A stretch of DNA of 64,000 bases from Sphingopyxis jiangsuensis (GCF_016734905.1 NZ_JAERPO010000001.1:1054001-1118000), one strand, 5' to 3'; positions 36,327-45,565 are shown, counted from the stretch's first letter. Notes: generated by a model not told the origin, from the sequence alone. Made by a program: numbers and translations.

Positions 36327-37625
36327 TTAGATGCGCAAATCGCTCTCGTCGAAGCCCAGCGTCCCCTTGATGTCGACCAGCACCGACGATGCATTGCCGA
36401 ACTTGCGCAAGGCCTGCGCGCCCGCATCGACAAACTCACGATGCGACACCGCCAGGATGACCGCATCATAACCGCCCTGCGGGGCGTCGAGAATCTCGAT
36501 TCCATATTCGTGGCGGGCTTCGTCTGCGTCGACCCATGGATCATATACGTCGATTTGCGCACCATAGTCCCGAAACTCGCTGATCAGGTCGATGACTCGC
36601 GTATTGCGGATATCTGGGCAATTTTCCTTGAATGCCAGCCCCAGCACGAGGATGCGCGCGCTCTGGACAGGAAGGCCTCGTCTGATCATCAACCGGATGA
36701 CCTGGCCGGCAATATACCCGCCCATGCCGTCGTTGACGCGGCGCCCGGCCAGGATGACTTGCGGGTGATAGCCGACCGCCTGCGCCTTGTGCGTCAGATA
36801 ATAGGGGTCGACGCCGATACAGTGCCCTCCGACTAGTCCCGGCGTAAATTTCAGGAAATTCCACTTGGTTCCTGCGGCTTCCAGCACACTGTGCGTGTCG
36901 ATGCCGAGCCGGCCGAAGATGATTGACAGCTCGTTCATCAGCGCGATGTTCAGGTCGCGCTGCGTATTTTCGATCACCTTTGCCGCTTCGGCGACCTTGA
37001 TACTTTCGGCGCAGAAGGTTCCAGCGGTGATGATCTCAGCATAAAGGCGATCGACCCATTCGGCGGCCTCAACCGTCGAACCGCTCGTCACCTTCCGGAT
37101 GGTCGGGAGGCGGTGCTCCTTGTCGCCCGGATTAATCCGTTCGGGGCTGTAGCCGACAAAAAAATCCCGGTTGAACTTAAGGCCGCTCACTCGTTCAAGG
37201 ATCGGTACGCAATCTTCCTCGGTACAGCCTGGATAGACGGTGCTTTCATAAATTACGATGTCGCCGCGTTTGAGCACGCGGCCAACCGTCTCCGACGCCT
37301 TCACAAGCGGCGACAGATCGGGGCGTTTATGCGCATCAATCGGCGTCGGCACCGTCACGATATAGATACGAGCTTGCTCAAGATCGGACGTATTGTCCGA
37401 AAAATTGAGATGCGCGGCGGCGGCGAGTTCGTCCGACGTCGTCTCCATTGTATCGTCACGCCCCATCCGGAGCGCTGCGATACGGTCGCTATTGATATCG
37501 AAGCCGACAACCGCCCGAACGCGGCCGAATTCGACCGCAAGCGGCAAGCCCACATAACCGAGGCCGATGACGGCGATGGCAGCCGTATCGAAATCGGGCA
37601 GCGGTGCGATCTGATCGGAAATCAT
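36327..37625 (-). CDS. UDP-sugar 6-dehydrogenase, TviB/WbpA-like
   Basis: A 432-residue nucleotide-sugar dehydrogenase. GLGYVG is at 21-26, YESTVYPGCTEEDC near 126-139, and the catalytic Cys is residue 269 in GGHCIGVDPYYL. The sequence is closest to TviB (VipA), which oxidises UDP-GlcNAc or UDP-GalNAc to the uronic acid. The start overlaps the stop of the 4-epimerase gene as ATGA, so the two enzymes are likely translated together. The TviB/TviC logic, dehydrogenase plus 4-epimerase, would give UDP-GalNAcA or a related uronic acid donor. The exact substrate is inferred. Confidence 0.87.
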   Translation of the reverse strand: MISDQIAPLPDFDTAAIAVIGLGYVGLPLAVEFGRVRAVVGFDINSDRIAALRMGRDDTMETTSDELAAAAHLNFSDNTSDLEQARIYIVTVPTPIDAHKRPDLSPLVKASETVGRVLKRGDIVIYESTVYPGCTEEDCVPILERVSGLKFNRDFFVGYSPERINPGDKEHRLPTIRKVTSGSTVEAAEWVDRLYAEIITAGTFCAESIKVAEAAKVIENTQRDLNIALMNELSIIFGRLGIDTHSVLEAAGTKWNFLKFTPGLVGGHCIGVDPYYLTHKAQAVGYHPQVILAGRRVNDGMGGYIAGQVIRLMIRRGLPVQSARILVLGLAFKENCPDIRNTRVIDLISEFRDYGAQIDVYDPWVDADEARHEYGIEILDAPQGGYDAVILAVSHREFVDAGAQALRKFGNASSVLVDIKGTLGFDESDLRI

Positions 37626-38638
37626 TTGCGGAAATAATCCCTGTACCAGGTGACAAATTTCTCGACCCCGTCACGGAAGTCGGTCTGCGGGCGGTAGCCG
37701 GTCAGTCGTTCGAGCAGGCTGGCGTCGGCCCAGGTGGCAGGAACATCGCCCATCTGCATCGGCATCAGGTTTCGGCGGGCCTTCTTGCCGAGCGATGTTT
37801 CGATCGCCGCGACGAAATCGAGCAGCTTGACTTTGTCGTTGTTACCGATGTTGACGATGCGGAAAGGCGCGACCGGCGACAGGCTGTCCCCTTCCGCGAT
37901 CTCTGTCGCCGATGCAGGGCGTTCCGGAACCGCATCGATGAGGAGGCGGATGCCGCGCACCAGATCCTCGACATAGGTGAAGTCGCGGTACATGTCCCCG
38001 CCGTTGTAGAGGTCGATCGGCCGGTTATCGAGGATGGCATCAACGAATTTATAGAGTGCCATGTCGGGGCGGCCCCATGGGCCGTATACGGTAAAAAAGC
38101 GGAACATCGTCGTTGGCACGTTCCACAGGTGCGCATGGGCGTGCGCCATCGATTCCGTGGCCTTCTTGGTCGCCGCATATATGGTCAGCTGGGTGTCGGC
38201 TTTTTCATTTTCATGAAAGGGCATGTCCTCGTTCGCACCATAGACCGACGATGTAGAAGCCATCAGCAAGTGACTGACATGGTTGCGACGCGCGGCTTCC
38301 ATGATGTTGAACGTGCCGATGACATTCGCCGACAAATAAGCGTGCGGGTTTTCGAGAGAGTAGCGGACACCGGCTTGCGCGGCGAGGTGCACGATGACGT
38401 CCGGGCGGAATTCGTCGACCGTCAGATCGACCCGTTCGCGATCTTCCAGCATCGCCTCGACGGCACTGAAATGCTGATTCTGGAGCAGTATCTGATGGCG
38501 TCGACGTTTGAGATCGACGTCATAATAGTCGGTCATCCCGTCAAAGCCAGCGACTTCAAAACCCTCGGCAAGCAATAATTTGGCCAGATGAAACCCTATG
38601 AAGCCGGCGGTACCGGTCACGAAAACTTTACGGCGCAT
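37622..38638 (-). CDS. UDP-uronate 4-epimerase (SDR family)
   Basis: A 338-residue extended short-chain dehydrogenase. TGTAGFIG is at 8-15, STSSVYG at 128-134, and the catalytic pair YAATK at 154-158. The overall pattern, including GFDGMTDYYDVDLK and RFFTVYGPWGRPDMAL, matches UDP-glucuronate 4-epimerases that make UDP-galacturonate. A good GGAG site precedes the ATG. It overlaps the TviB-type dehydrogenase by four bases. It could also accept UDP-GlcNAcA as TviC does; the ugd gene at 9979 could supply UDP-GlcA. Confidence 0.88.
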   Translation of the reverse strand: MRRKVFVTGTAGFIGFHLAKLLLAEGFEVAGFDGMTDYYDVDLKRRRHQILLQNQHFSAVEAMLEDRERVDLTVDEFRPDVIVHLAAQAGVRYSLENPHAYLSANVIGTFNIMEAARRNHVSHLLMASTSSVYGANEDMPFHENEKADTQLTIYAATKKATESMAHAHAHLWNVPTTMFRFFTVYGPWGRPDMALYKFVDAILDNRPIDLYNGGDMYRDFTYVEDLVRGIRLLIDAVPERPASATEIAEGDSLSPVAPFRIVNIGNNDKVKLLDFVAAIETSLGKKARRNLMPMQMGDVPATWADASLLERLTGYRPQTDFRDGVEKFVTWYRDYFRK

Positions 38639-38659
38639 GCAAATCTCCGCTGGGGAATG

Positions 38660-39916
38660 TCAGTTTCCGGCGTTCGCGGCCGACGCGTTGCCCGCACCCC
38701 CGGAATCGCGACGTAGGCTGAGTTGCTGGATAGCGATGTCCGTGCCGGTCGCAGTGTCGACCGCATCGAGCTCGAGCATGACCGAATACCACTTGCAGGC
38801 CGAGTTTGCGATCGCGACGATTGCGCTGCCTGCCCCGTCCTTCAGCGCAACGACAGCCACCGGGGTACGGGCCTTTCCCGATTCGACGCAGGTCAGCCGA
38901 AATTTCAACGTCGCGCCCAGGCTGTTGTTTAGTCCCGACAACTTCCATCGCAAGCGATAGGGTCCTGCCGATGGAACGAACACAAGCTGGCGGGCGGCGA
39001 TGCCCGACGCGCCCGGAAGGCTCGAAATCGAAAGGGTGCGACTCTTCGGTTCGATCGTCGTTCCGATATCACCGGTCTGGAGCAAATCCCATTCAAAGGG
39101 TCTGAAATGCGGCTCGCGATCGAACCGCGAACCCGCCAACAACTCGCCGCCCCGCGGCGCTTGCATCCCGAGCGCGCGGGCGACGTCATAGGCAAGAGCC
39201 GGCTCATTGCGGCCAGCAAGTTCAGCAACCAGATCGAAGTCCGTCTGAGTAGGCTCTTTCAAGTTCCAGGGTGGGCCGGCAATGCGCAGGCGTATCCGCC
39301 CCGCCTGCGGAATGACCGCCGGAATTCGCAGCACCGCTGCCCAATAATCTGCGCTCCAATTGGGATTTTGGCCAAGCATTGGTGCAAGGACAGCCATCGC
39401 TCCCGAGCTCGCTGTCGCGGTCGCCATGCGTTCGACATAGAAGTATCGTGCATCGTAATCGACCGACATGGCGCGCGCCAAAAGCCGGACCGCCCGTTCG
39501 GGCCGCTCGCGTTTCAACTCCTCGTCGATCAGCATGGCATTGACCAGGTTATCGCGGCGGGTGAGTTCTCCGGCCAGAGTCAACAGCCGCCGCGACTGGC
39601 GTTTCTTGCCGTCAGCTGCAAGCGACTGGACCAGCACCGGCAAGGCCGAAGTGGCAAGCGGCTCTGCCGCGAAAGCATCTTGCGCCATGCGACGCTCCAA
39701 TGACTGCGGGACCGATTTCGGATCCTTGATCAGCCGCGCGCCCAGCAAGGCACGGCTCAGCGATGCCTTAACCCACCCTTGCGGGGGAATGCCGATCATG
39801 GCGGCCTTCGCCGGCGCGCGTCGTTGATTAACGATAACGGCCGATTGGGCCCAGACGACACCTGCCGCCAGCAGACCGGATACGATCAACAGAGAGGACT
39901 TAACCGACTTTTTCAT
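38660..39916 (-). CDS. unknown periplasmic or anchored protein in polysaccharide locus
   Basis: A 418-residue protein with a basic N-terminus and one hydrophobic segment (about 8-24) that is either a signal peptide or an anchor. Residues 55-180 are helical and Arg/Ala-rich with a repeat-like look similar to TPR bundles (SRRLLTLAGELTRRDNLVNA, RPERAVRLLARAM). Residues 220-405 are beta-rich and could form a jelly-roll. I know no named family. It lies between the Wzc-like kinase and the 4-epimerase on the same strand, so it probably helps export, assembly or modification of the polymer in the periplasm. A short Ser/Gly/Ala/Asn tail closes it. Confidence 0.65.
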   Translation of the reverse strand: MKKSVKSSLLIVSGLLAAGVVWAQSAVIVNQRRAPAKAAMIGIPPQGWVKASLSRALLGARLIKDPKSVPQSLERRMAQDAFAAEPLATSALPVLVQSLAADGKKRQSRRLLTLAGELTRRDNLVNAMLIDEELKRERPERAVRLLARAMSVDYDARYFYVERMATATASSGAMAVLAPMLGQNPNWSADYWAAVLRIPAVIPQAGRIRLRIAGPPWNLKEPTQTDFDLVAELAGRNEPALAYDVARALGMQAPRGGELLAGSRFDREPHFRPFEWDLLQTGDIGTTIEPKSRTLSISSLPGASGIAARQLVFVPSAGPYRLRWKLSGLNNSLGATLKFRLTCVESGKARTPVAVVALKDGAGSAIVAIANSACKWYSVMLELDAVDTATGTDIAIQQLSLRRDSGGAGNASAANAGN

Positions 39917-39948
39917 ACATCATCGCCGCGCCGCGTCATTCGCTAAAT

Positions 39949-42171
39949 TCAATCGTCGCTGTTGCGGTTCTTGTCCGCGCCATAACCATAACCATAGCCG
40001 TAGCCATAACCGTAGCCATAACCGTAGATCTCGTTTCGCCGACCAACCTTTGTCACCAGCGCGCCAAAGATGTGTGCATCGGTCTGCCGAAGGCGATTGA
40101 GCGCCGACTTGATGGCCCTCGAACTGCTGCTCGAAGCATCGATCGTGAAAATGACGCCCTCGACCGGTCGCGCGAGCAAGGACGCATCGGCCAGTCCAAG
40201 AACCGGCGGAGCATCGAGGATGACATGGTCATAGTCGCGCAGGAGCAACTCGATCAATTCACCGAGGCGCGACGAGCTGAACAATTCTGCCGCGTTCGGC
40301 GGCATCGGCCCTGCCAGCATATAGTCGAAGCCGAATTCGGGCGACTTGGCGATCAGCTCGCCGACATTGTCGAAACCGGTCAAATAATTGCTCAGCCCGG
40401 CGCCATTCTTGATATCGAGCAGCTCGTTCAGCGACGGACTGCGAATATCGGCGTCGATCAGGATGACCCTTTTTTCCGTCTGGCTGAAAACGCTCGCAAG
40501 GCTCAATGCCGAGCTGCTCTTGCCTTCGGCGGGCCGCGTCGAGGTCAGCATGAAGCTGCGCGGCGCGCCGTGACTTGTCAGAAAGGTCAAATTGGTCTGG
40601 GCCGTGAAATAGGCTTCGTAGACCATCGACTTTTTGTCGAGCAGCAGTGTTTCGAACTCTTCGGAATCCACCTGGGGGATCGATCCGAGCAGCGGAAGCC
40701 CGAAGCGATCGCTAACCTCGCTCGGATCGCGAATCGATTGATCGAGCTGCTCGAACATGAAGACAATCGCTGCAGCGATCCCGAATCCCGCGATCAGCGC
40801 TAACACGATATTCAGGATCAGCTTAGGGCTGGAGGGAACCTGTGACGGAGCCGCCATATCGACGACCGCGATATTGTTGGTTCCCACCCCCGCGGCGCCG
40901 ATTTCCTTATACCGCTGCAACAGGCCGTCATAGAGTTGTCGGTTGGTATCTACTTCGCGCTGGAGAATGGCATATTCGATCGACCGGCGCTGCTGGTCGC
41001 GATATTTTCCGGTGAGACGATCCAGTTCGGACTGCAACTCCCTTTCCCGCTTCAACGCACTTGCATAGCTCTCCTGATTGAGCGCGCGCGAACGTTGCGT
41101 CTCGGTAACCACTGACTGGCTAAGGGCGGCAAGCTGTTGCCTCTTGGCCAGAACCTCGGGATATTCCTCGCCAAAGGTGGTCGTCAGACGCGCCAGCTCC
41201 GCAGTCAGCTCAGCTCGCCTTTGACGAAGCGCGCTGACCGACGCGTTGCTGGATGAGTCGGCCGACGAAACCGAGCTGCTCAACTGGCTTTCGGCGGCGA
41301 TTCGTGCATCGCGCGCATTCGAAAGCGCGGTGCTGATCTTCTCCACGTCGGCGGCAATAAGGGTCCGGTCGCCAACGGACCGGCCGCTCGCAGGATCGCC
41401 GCGGCTTTCCAGCGTGATGATATCGTTGTTTGCGGCATAGGTTATCAACTCGCGCTCGGAATCCTCGAGGTTGCGGCGAAGCGAGGAGATACGCTGTTCG
41501 AGAAAGCGCCTTGCATCGCTGGTCGCCGCGAAACGACGGTCGAGATTTGCGGCGACGAACTGCTGAACCCAAAGATTGGTGAGCTTAGCCGACAAAGCTG
41601 GCGACGGCGTTGCGAAGGAGACGTCGACTAGGCTCGATTGGCGCACAGGTTCAATGCTTACGGCATCGAGCAATATTTTTTCTGCGCGCTCGGCCATCCG
41701 CGTGCGCTGCGCGCTGTTGGGCGTGCCTTCCTCGCCGCCCGTCAAGTCATAGTGCGCGAGGAATTCCTTGTCGTTGAGCAAATTGCCCGCACGGACCGTG
41801 CGGGCCGCGAGTGACCGCGATTCCAGGAGGCTGTACTGCGTATTGAAAAAGGCGATCTCGTTCGAGATCGTCTTTTCGCGCGCGCCCTTCACGTCGGTTT
41901 CCACCGGAGCCTGCGGCGAAATTTCGATCCGCGAAGTGCTCGTATACAGGGGTGTCATCAAAAAGGTGACGACGAGCCCGATGGACAGGCAGGCGAGAAT
42001 GCTGCCGATCACCCAGGCCTTGTGGTTCAGCAGCGCGACAAAGGCCTTTTCGACCATATGCATGTCGAGGAACCCGCCTTGATAGGGTGCAGCCATTTCG
42101 CCCTGTCCCGCCGGCGCCTCCAGCCTCGCAATCGAGCGCCCGGTATTTACGGTATCCATCTGCAATATCAT
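39949..42171 (-). CDS. wzc: Wzc/ExoP-like polysaccharide co-polymerase with tyrosine autokinase
   Basis: A 740-residue inner-membrane protein controlling polymer length and export. Membrane segments at about 53-73 and 451-472 flank a periplasmic Wzz domain with coiled coils (215-425). The cytoplasmic BY-kinase has Walker A STRPAEGKSS (544-553), Walker A' VILIDAD (569-575) and Walker B VILDAP (650-655). The C-terminus holds a strict Tyr-Gly alternation with eight Tyr (716-730), the expected autophosphorylation cluster. It is encoded with Wza on the same strand 25 bases away. I saw no matching low-molecular-weight tyrosine phosphatase gene in the window. Confidence 0.93.
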   Translation of the reverse strand: MILQMDTVNTGRSIARLEAPAGQGEMAAPYQGGFLDMHMVEKAFVALLNHKAWVIGSILACLSIGLVVTFLMTPLYTSTSRIEISPQAPVETDVKGAREKTISNEIAFFNTQYSLLESRSLAARTVRAGNLLNDKEFLAHYDLTGGEEGTPNSAQRTRMAERAEKILLDAVSIEPVRQSSLVDVSFATPSPALSAKLTNLWVQQFVAANLDRRFAATSDARRFLEQRISSLRRNLEDSERELITYAANNDIITLESRGDPASGRSVGDRTLIAADVEKISTALSNARDARIAAESQLSSSVSSADSSSNASVSALRQRRAELTAELARLTTTFGEEYPEVLAKRQQLAALSQSVVTETQRSRALNQESYASALKRERELQSELDRLTGKYRDQQRRSIEYAILQREVDTNRQLYDGLLQRYKEIGAAGVGTNNIAVVDMAAPSQVPSSPKLILNIVLALIAGFGIAAAIVFMFEQLDQSIRDPSEVSDRFGLPLLGSIPQVDSEEFETLLLDKKSMVYEAYFTAQTNLTFLTSHGAPRSFMLTSTRPAEGKSSSALSLASVFSQTEKRVILIDADIRSPSLNELLDIKNGAGLSNYLTGFDNVGELIAKSPEFGFDYMLAGPMPPNAAELFSSSRLGELIELLLRDYDHVILDAPPVLGLADASLLARPVEGVIFTIDASSSSSRAIKSALNRLRQTDAHIFGALVTKVGRRNEIYGYGYGYGYGYGYGYGADKNRNSDD
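39981..40027 (-). repeat. hexamer tandem repeat coding the Wzc tyrosine tail
   Basis: Eight consecutive hexamers of the type (ATA or GTA) followed by ACC or GCC on the plus strand encode eight Tyr-Gly pairs at the Wzc C-terminus. The units are near-identical, so slippage could add or remove Tyr pairs without breaking the frame. Confidence 0.85.
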
Positions 42172-42196
42172 CCGTTCAGAAAATGCGATCGCTCGA

Positions 42197-42949
42197 TCAA
42201 TTGTTGTTGGTCAGATTGGTCAGGACGATGAGCGGAGTACTCAGCAATGTCGCGGCCTTGATGATGTCTTCGAAAAGACGGCGCTGCGGCGAATCGCCCA
42301 CGATCACGACATCATTCGGAAAAATTTCCGGGTCCGCATAGTTGCCTCGCCTGATCGCTTCCAAGTTATAGATGCCGACATACTGGCGGTTGTCGACCTT
42401 GCGGAACACGAGCACCTCGTCGCGCTTTGCCAGTTCCGTCAGCCCCCCCGCCAGCGAAACCGCGCGCATCAGCGTCGCGCGGCCGACCAACGGATACTGG
42501 CCGGGACGCTGCACCTGGCCATCGACGGTAACGGCCTGCGAAAGCAAATGCGTCGCCGCCGAGGTTGCCTTGAAATTCACCGTTACCTGAGGATCGCGCA
42601 CAAATCGTCCGCGAAGCCGGTCTTCGATCTCAGCGGCCAGCTGGGTCGGGGACTTGCCCGCCCCTTCCAATGTTCCCACCAGGGGAAAAGAAAACTTGCC
42701 TTCACCGTCGGTCAATATGTCGCGTTGAAGATCAGACACGCCATAAACATCGACCGTCAGCTCGGTAAATGAACCGACATATGATTGGCGGGTTGCCTGC
42801 CGCGCGTCTCCGCTTGTCGGCTGCGGAAGCGCCTCAAGAAGGGTCACGCCGCTGGCGGGAACTGTCGCCACTGGTTGTTTGCCGGAACATCCCGCCAGCG
42901 TGAGCAGCGCATAAGCGAAAAGGTGACGCAAGCGAGGCATATTATACAT
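42197..42949 (-). CDS. wza: outer membrane polysaccharide export lipoprotein (Wza-like)
   Basis: A 250-residue lipoprotein with lipobox Thr-Leu-Ala-Gly-Cys (Cys21). It has a polysaccharide export domain (about 55-140, with FSFPLVGTLEGAGKS) and one SLBB-type domain (about 145-205). The C-terminal hydrophobic, amphipathic helix (about 225-247) fits the outer-membrane helix barrel of Wza. It is shorter than E. coli Wza (about 380 residues), as is common in alphaproteobacteria. The protein forms the channel for the finished polymer and pairs with the adjacent Wzc. An internal ATG at codon 4 is an alternative start. Confidence 0.92.
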   Translation of the reverse strand: MYNMPRLRHLFAYALLTLAGCSGKQPVATVPASGVTLLEALPQPTSGDARQATRQSYVGSFTELTVDVYGVSDLQRDILTDGEGKFSFPLVGTLEGAGKSPTQLAAEIEDRLRGRFVRDPQVTVNFKATSAATHLLSQAVTVDGQVQRPGQYPLVGRATLMRAVSLAGGLTELAKRDEVLVFRKVDNRQYVGIYNLEAIRRGNYADPEIFPNDVVIVGDSPQRRLFEDIIKAATLLSTPLIVLTNLTNNN

Positions 42950-42998
42950 CCATAAGCCTAGAATTTTCGAAAAATTTGTTCGCCCATAGGCCGAAACA

Positions 42999-44474
42999 TC
43001 AGGTGACGAAAGCCGCTTTAGCTTGAGGGTTGGAATTGAATAGTTCGTCGCGGCAACGAACCAGAATGACGATCAGGAGCGCCGCAGTCATCATGATCGA
43101 CGGTACGCGGAGCGGATAATCGAGCGCCGAACTCGTAACGAGCAAGGCGAACGCGGCTGCGAGCATCACAACTTCGGCCAATTCGCCGCGCATCGGCGCT
43201 GGGCGGCCACGCCAGGCGGAGATGAGCCCATACGCAACCCAGACGGCGCCCCCGACAAAGATCAGGGCGGCCGGCAAACCGCCTTCGATCAGCAGCTGAA
43301 GCCAGTCGTTGTGAGCCTGGTTGAGATAGGCTTCGCGAAGCGCTGAATCAGGCTCGACGATCTGATAGACGCGAGCGAAAGAGCCAAAACCGGTGCCGAA
43401 CAACCATTGTTGTTTCACCATGGCGGTGATCGTACCGAAGGTAGCGACGCGAATTTCCTCTACCCCGTCGCCATCGAACAGGCGGCCGACCGCATTCTCG
43501 CGCCCCGAAAAATAGAAGAGCGTCGCCAAGCCGGCGATAAGTACGAAGGGAAGAAGCGTCCGGAAAATGCGCCTTGCGCGGTTGTCGCGGCCCGGCGGCG
43601 AGCCGCGGCCACCCCGGCGAGCCGATATCTGATTGATCGGCTTGGGCTCGAAACGGTAGGACCAGCGCACGACGACATAAACCAGGATGACGCTGGCAGC
43701 GCCGCCTACAAGCCCCATTCGCGAACCGATAATCAGCGTGAACAAAAGAAATACGACGATGCTGCCAATCATCGCCGGGATCAGCAACGGGCGGCGCTTC
43801 CGCCGCAGGACTTCGTTGGAAATCAGCCATCCGGCCGCTAGGATCGACAGCGACAGCATCAGTGCATGGTGATTGCGATTGGCGAAAAGACCGACTGGCG
43901 ACATGTCGTTTGTGATGCGGTAGAGATAGAAAATACTGCGCGGCCCGCCCATGATCTGCAGCAGACCGAAAACGACCGAAGCCACGCCCAAGCCCCAAAT
44001 TGCCCACCATAGACGGACCCGTTCAGCGGCCGGGAGCGTCGCCGCGACCAGCAATGCTGCGAAAGGGACGGTGAGGGACAAAAGGCTGTTGACCGTCAGC
44101 GAAGGCGCCATGCTGATTGGACGCCAGCGGTCGGGCATGCCCAGCAACTGATCGATCGCGAAAATCTGGCCCCGCAGCGGTAACTCCGACCACAGCCCCG
44201 GGGCCAAGGGAATCAACTGAATTCCCATCCAGATCGCCAGCGCCGCCAGCAATATAAACGGAATGCGCATAGCGCGCCAGGTCTGCAGCGGAGCGAGCGC
44301 GATCACGGCGAAAGCGGAAAATGTCGCAAACGCGCGCAGAAGAGGGGTCGATGCGATATCGTAGCGCGATCCGCCGCCCATCAGCGCGATGATGGCGACG
44401 AAAGCGCCCAATATCCAGATCGAGCGGCGTGCGGAAATGTCTTCGAACCTCGCAGGCTTGGTCTTAGGCTTCAT
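42999..44474 (-). CDS. O-antigen ligase/polymerase family protein (WaaL/Wzy_C)
   Basis: A 491-residue protein with about eleven membrane segments and a large periplasmic loop. The loop (about 330-400) contains the Wzy_C features GTGFGSFARVYQ and LNQAHNDWLQLLIEGG. Members either ligate a polymer to lipid A core or polymerise repeat units. The ATG at 44474 has GGAAG seven bases upstream; the TTG before it is less likely. A segment of Arg/Gly residues (about 282-300) interrupts the hydrophobic pattern. Because an EpsG-like candidate polymerase is also present, the role of this one is open. Confidence 0.85.
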   Translation of the reverse strand: MKPKTKPARFEDISARRSIWILGAFVAIIALMGGGSRYDIASTPLLRAFATFSAFAVIALAPLQTWRAMRIPFILLAALAIWMGIQLIPLAPGLWSELPLRGQIFAIDQLLGMPDRWRPISMAPSLTVNSLLSLTVPFAALLVAATLPAAERVRLWWAIWGLGVASVVFGLLQIMGGPRSIFYLYRITNDMSPVGLFANRNHHALMLSLSILAAGWLISNEVLRRKRRPLLIPAMIGSIVVFLLFTLIIGSRMGLVGGAASVILVYVVVRWSYRFEPKPINQISARRGGRGSPPGRDNRARRIFRTLLPFVLIAGLATLFYFSGRENAVGRLFDGDGVEEIRVATFGTITAMVKQQWLFGTGFGSFARVYQIVEPDSALREAYLNQAHNDWLQLLIEGGLPAALIFVGGAVWVAYGLISAWRGRPAPMRGELAEVVMLAAAFALLVTSSALDYPLRVPSIMMTAALLIVILVRCRDELFNSNPQAKAAFVT

Positions 44475-44569
44475 CAACGCACTTCCATCCCAAATTCATT
44501 ATCCGTAACTGCTATGCTGTGGGACCGGCGAAGCCAAGCTTCGATTGCCCATCCGAATTCGAAAGCGCG

Positions 44570-45358
44570 CTATTGCGCCTGCAAATCTGCGGTATCGAGG
44601 ATCCACCGTTCGCAACCTTCCAGCCCTAGCGCAGTCAGCCGACCTGTCAGATAGGCACCGGTATCGATCCCGATGCGCCCCCACGCTTCGTCGACGGTGT
44701 CCGAAATGGTATGGCCGTAGACGACCGTTAAGCCATGATCATGATGACCCTCGATAAATTCCTCGCGAATCCAGCGCAGATCGGAGATTTGCTGCCGGTC
44801 CAGCGGTACGCCAGGCCGCACGCCCGCGTGCACGAAAACGTAGTCACCTATCTGGATCATGTCTTCGCCGCGCCCAAGAAAATCGACATGCGATTGCGGA
44901 ACGAGGTTCGGAAGGCGTGCTGCAACCTCGTCGAAATCCGCTGCCGAATAGGAAGCATCGTCGCCCCAATAGCTCTTGATGGTCGCGTCGCCGCCAATGC
45001 GAATGAAATAACGAACGCGCCGCGGATCGCCCGAAAGCGCCGCCAGAAAACATTCCTCGTGATTGCCGATCAACAACCTGACCATATCGAACGGTGGTCC
45101 CAGGCAGAGCGCCCGTTCCACGACTGCCGCCGAATCCGGTCCGCGGTCGACCAGGTCGCCCAGCAAGATCAGCGTCGTATAAGCCTTTTCGCGTGCCGCA
45201 TTGTCGGCTTCGATTTTTTCCAGAAGCCGCCAGAACAGGTCGTCGCGCCCGTGAATGTCGCCAATAGCGTAGACACGCTGGCCGAAAGGAATCCGCGACG
45301 GCGCTTCGAGCACCCGGTCCTCGCGTGGCCGACGCTTCAGGAAATCTAGAAAGGACAT
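44570..45358 (-). CDS. PPP-type metallophosphatase (serine/threonine phosphatase-like)
   Basis: A 262-residue two-metal phosphatase. GDIHGRDD is at 33-40, GDLVDRGPD at 67-75, GNHE at 98-101, and a later metal-ligand His in FVHAGVRPG near 175. This is the bacterial PrpA/PrpB or ApaH-like branch, which removes phosphate from proteins or cleaves dinucleoside polyphosphates. It is the first gene of the minus-strand polysaccharide run, 92 bases ahead of the WaaL-like gene. A protein phosphatase working against kinase signalling is possible, but these enzymes normally do not act on Wzc. A terminator-like hairpin lies in its leader. Confidence 0.85.
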   Translation of the reverse strand: MSFLDFLKRRPREDRVLEAPSRIPFGQRVYAIGDIHGRDDLFWRLLEKIEADNAAREKAYTTLILLGDLVDRGPDSAAVVERALCLGPPFDMVRLLIGNHEECFLAALSGDPRRVRYFIRIGGDATIKSYWGDDASYSAADFDEVAARLPNLVPQSHVDFLGRGEDMIQIGDYVFVHAGVRPGVPLDRQQISDLRWIREEFIEGHHDHGLTVVYGHTISDTVDEAWGRIGIDTGAYLTGRLTALGLEGCERWILDTADLQAQ

Positions 45359-45390
45359 ATTGGCCTGTACAAGCTGTTCAGTATCTTACC

Positions 45391-45421
45391 AAAAAAGACA
45401 TTCCATCCGCCCCTTGATGGA
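45391..45421 (-). terminator. terminator-like hairpin upstream of the metallophosphatase gene
   Basis: Read on the minus strand, TCCATC and GATGGA (plus 45402-45407 and 45416-45421) pair around an eight-base loop, and a run of six T follows (plus A-run 45391-45396). This is an intrinsic terminator shape lying 33 bases before the phosphatase ATG, either as a leader attenuator or to stop antisense transcripts from the right. Confidence 0.45.
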
Positions 45422-45565
45422 TGCCATGCAGTGCGGGGAAACATGCTTCAGGCCGGTGCCCGAGAATCCCGTAGCGAACGGCGCGGCGATTAGAGCCAAG
45501 TTAAGCGACCGGCAAGAGCTTTGCGCTAAGGTGGTTTGAAGACTCCCTGAGAAGGCCACTAGTTT

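Noticed and set aside
39981-40027. Short tandem repeats considered as a CRISPR-like array
   Set aside because: Units are six bases without spacers and lie in frame inside Wzc, encoding Tyr-Gly pairs.
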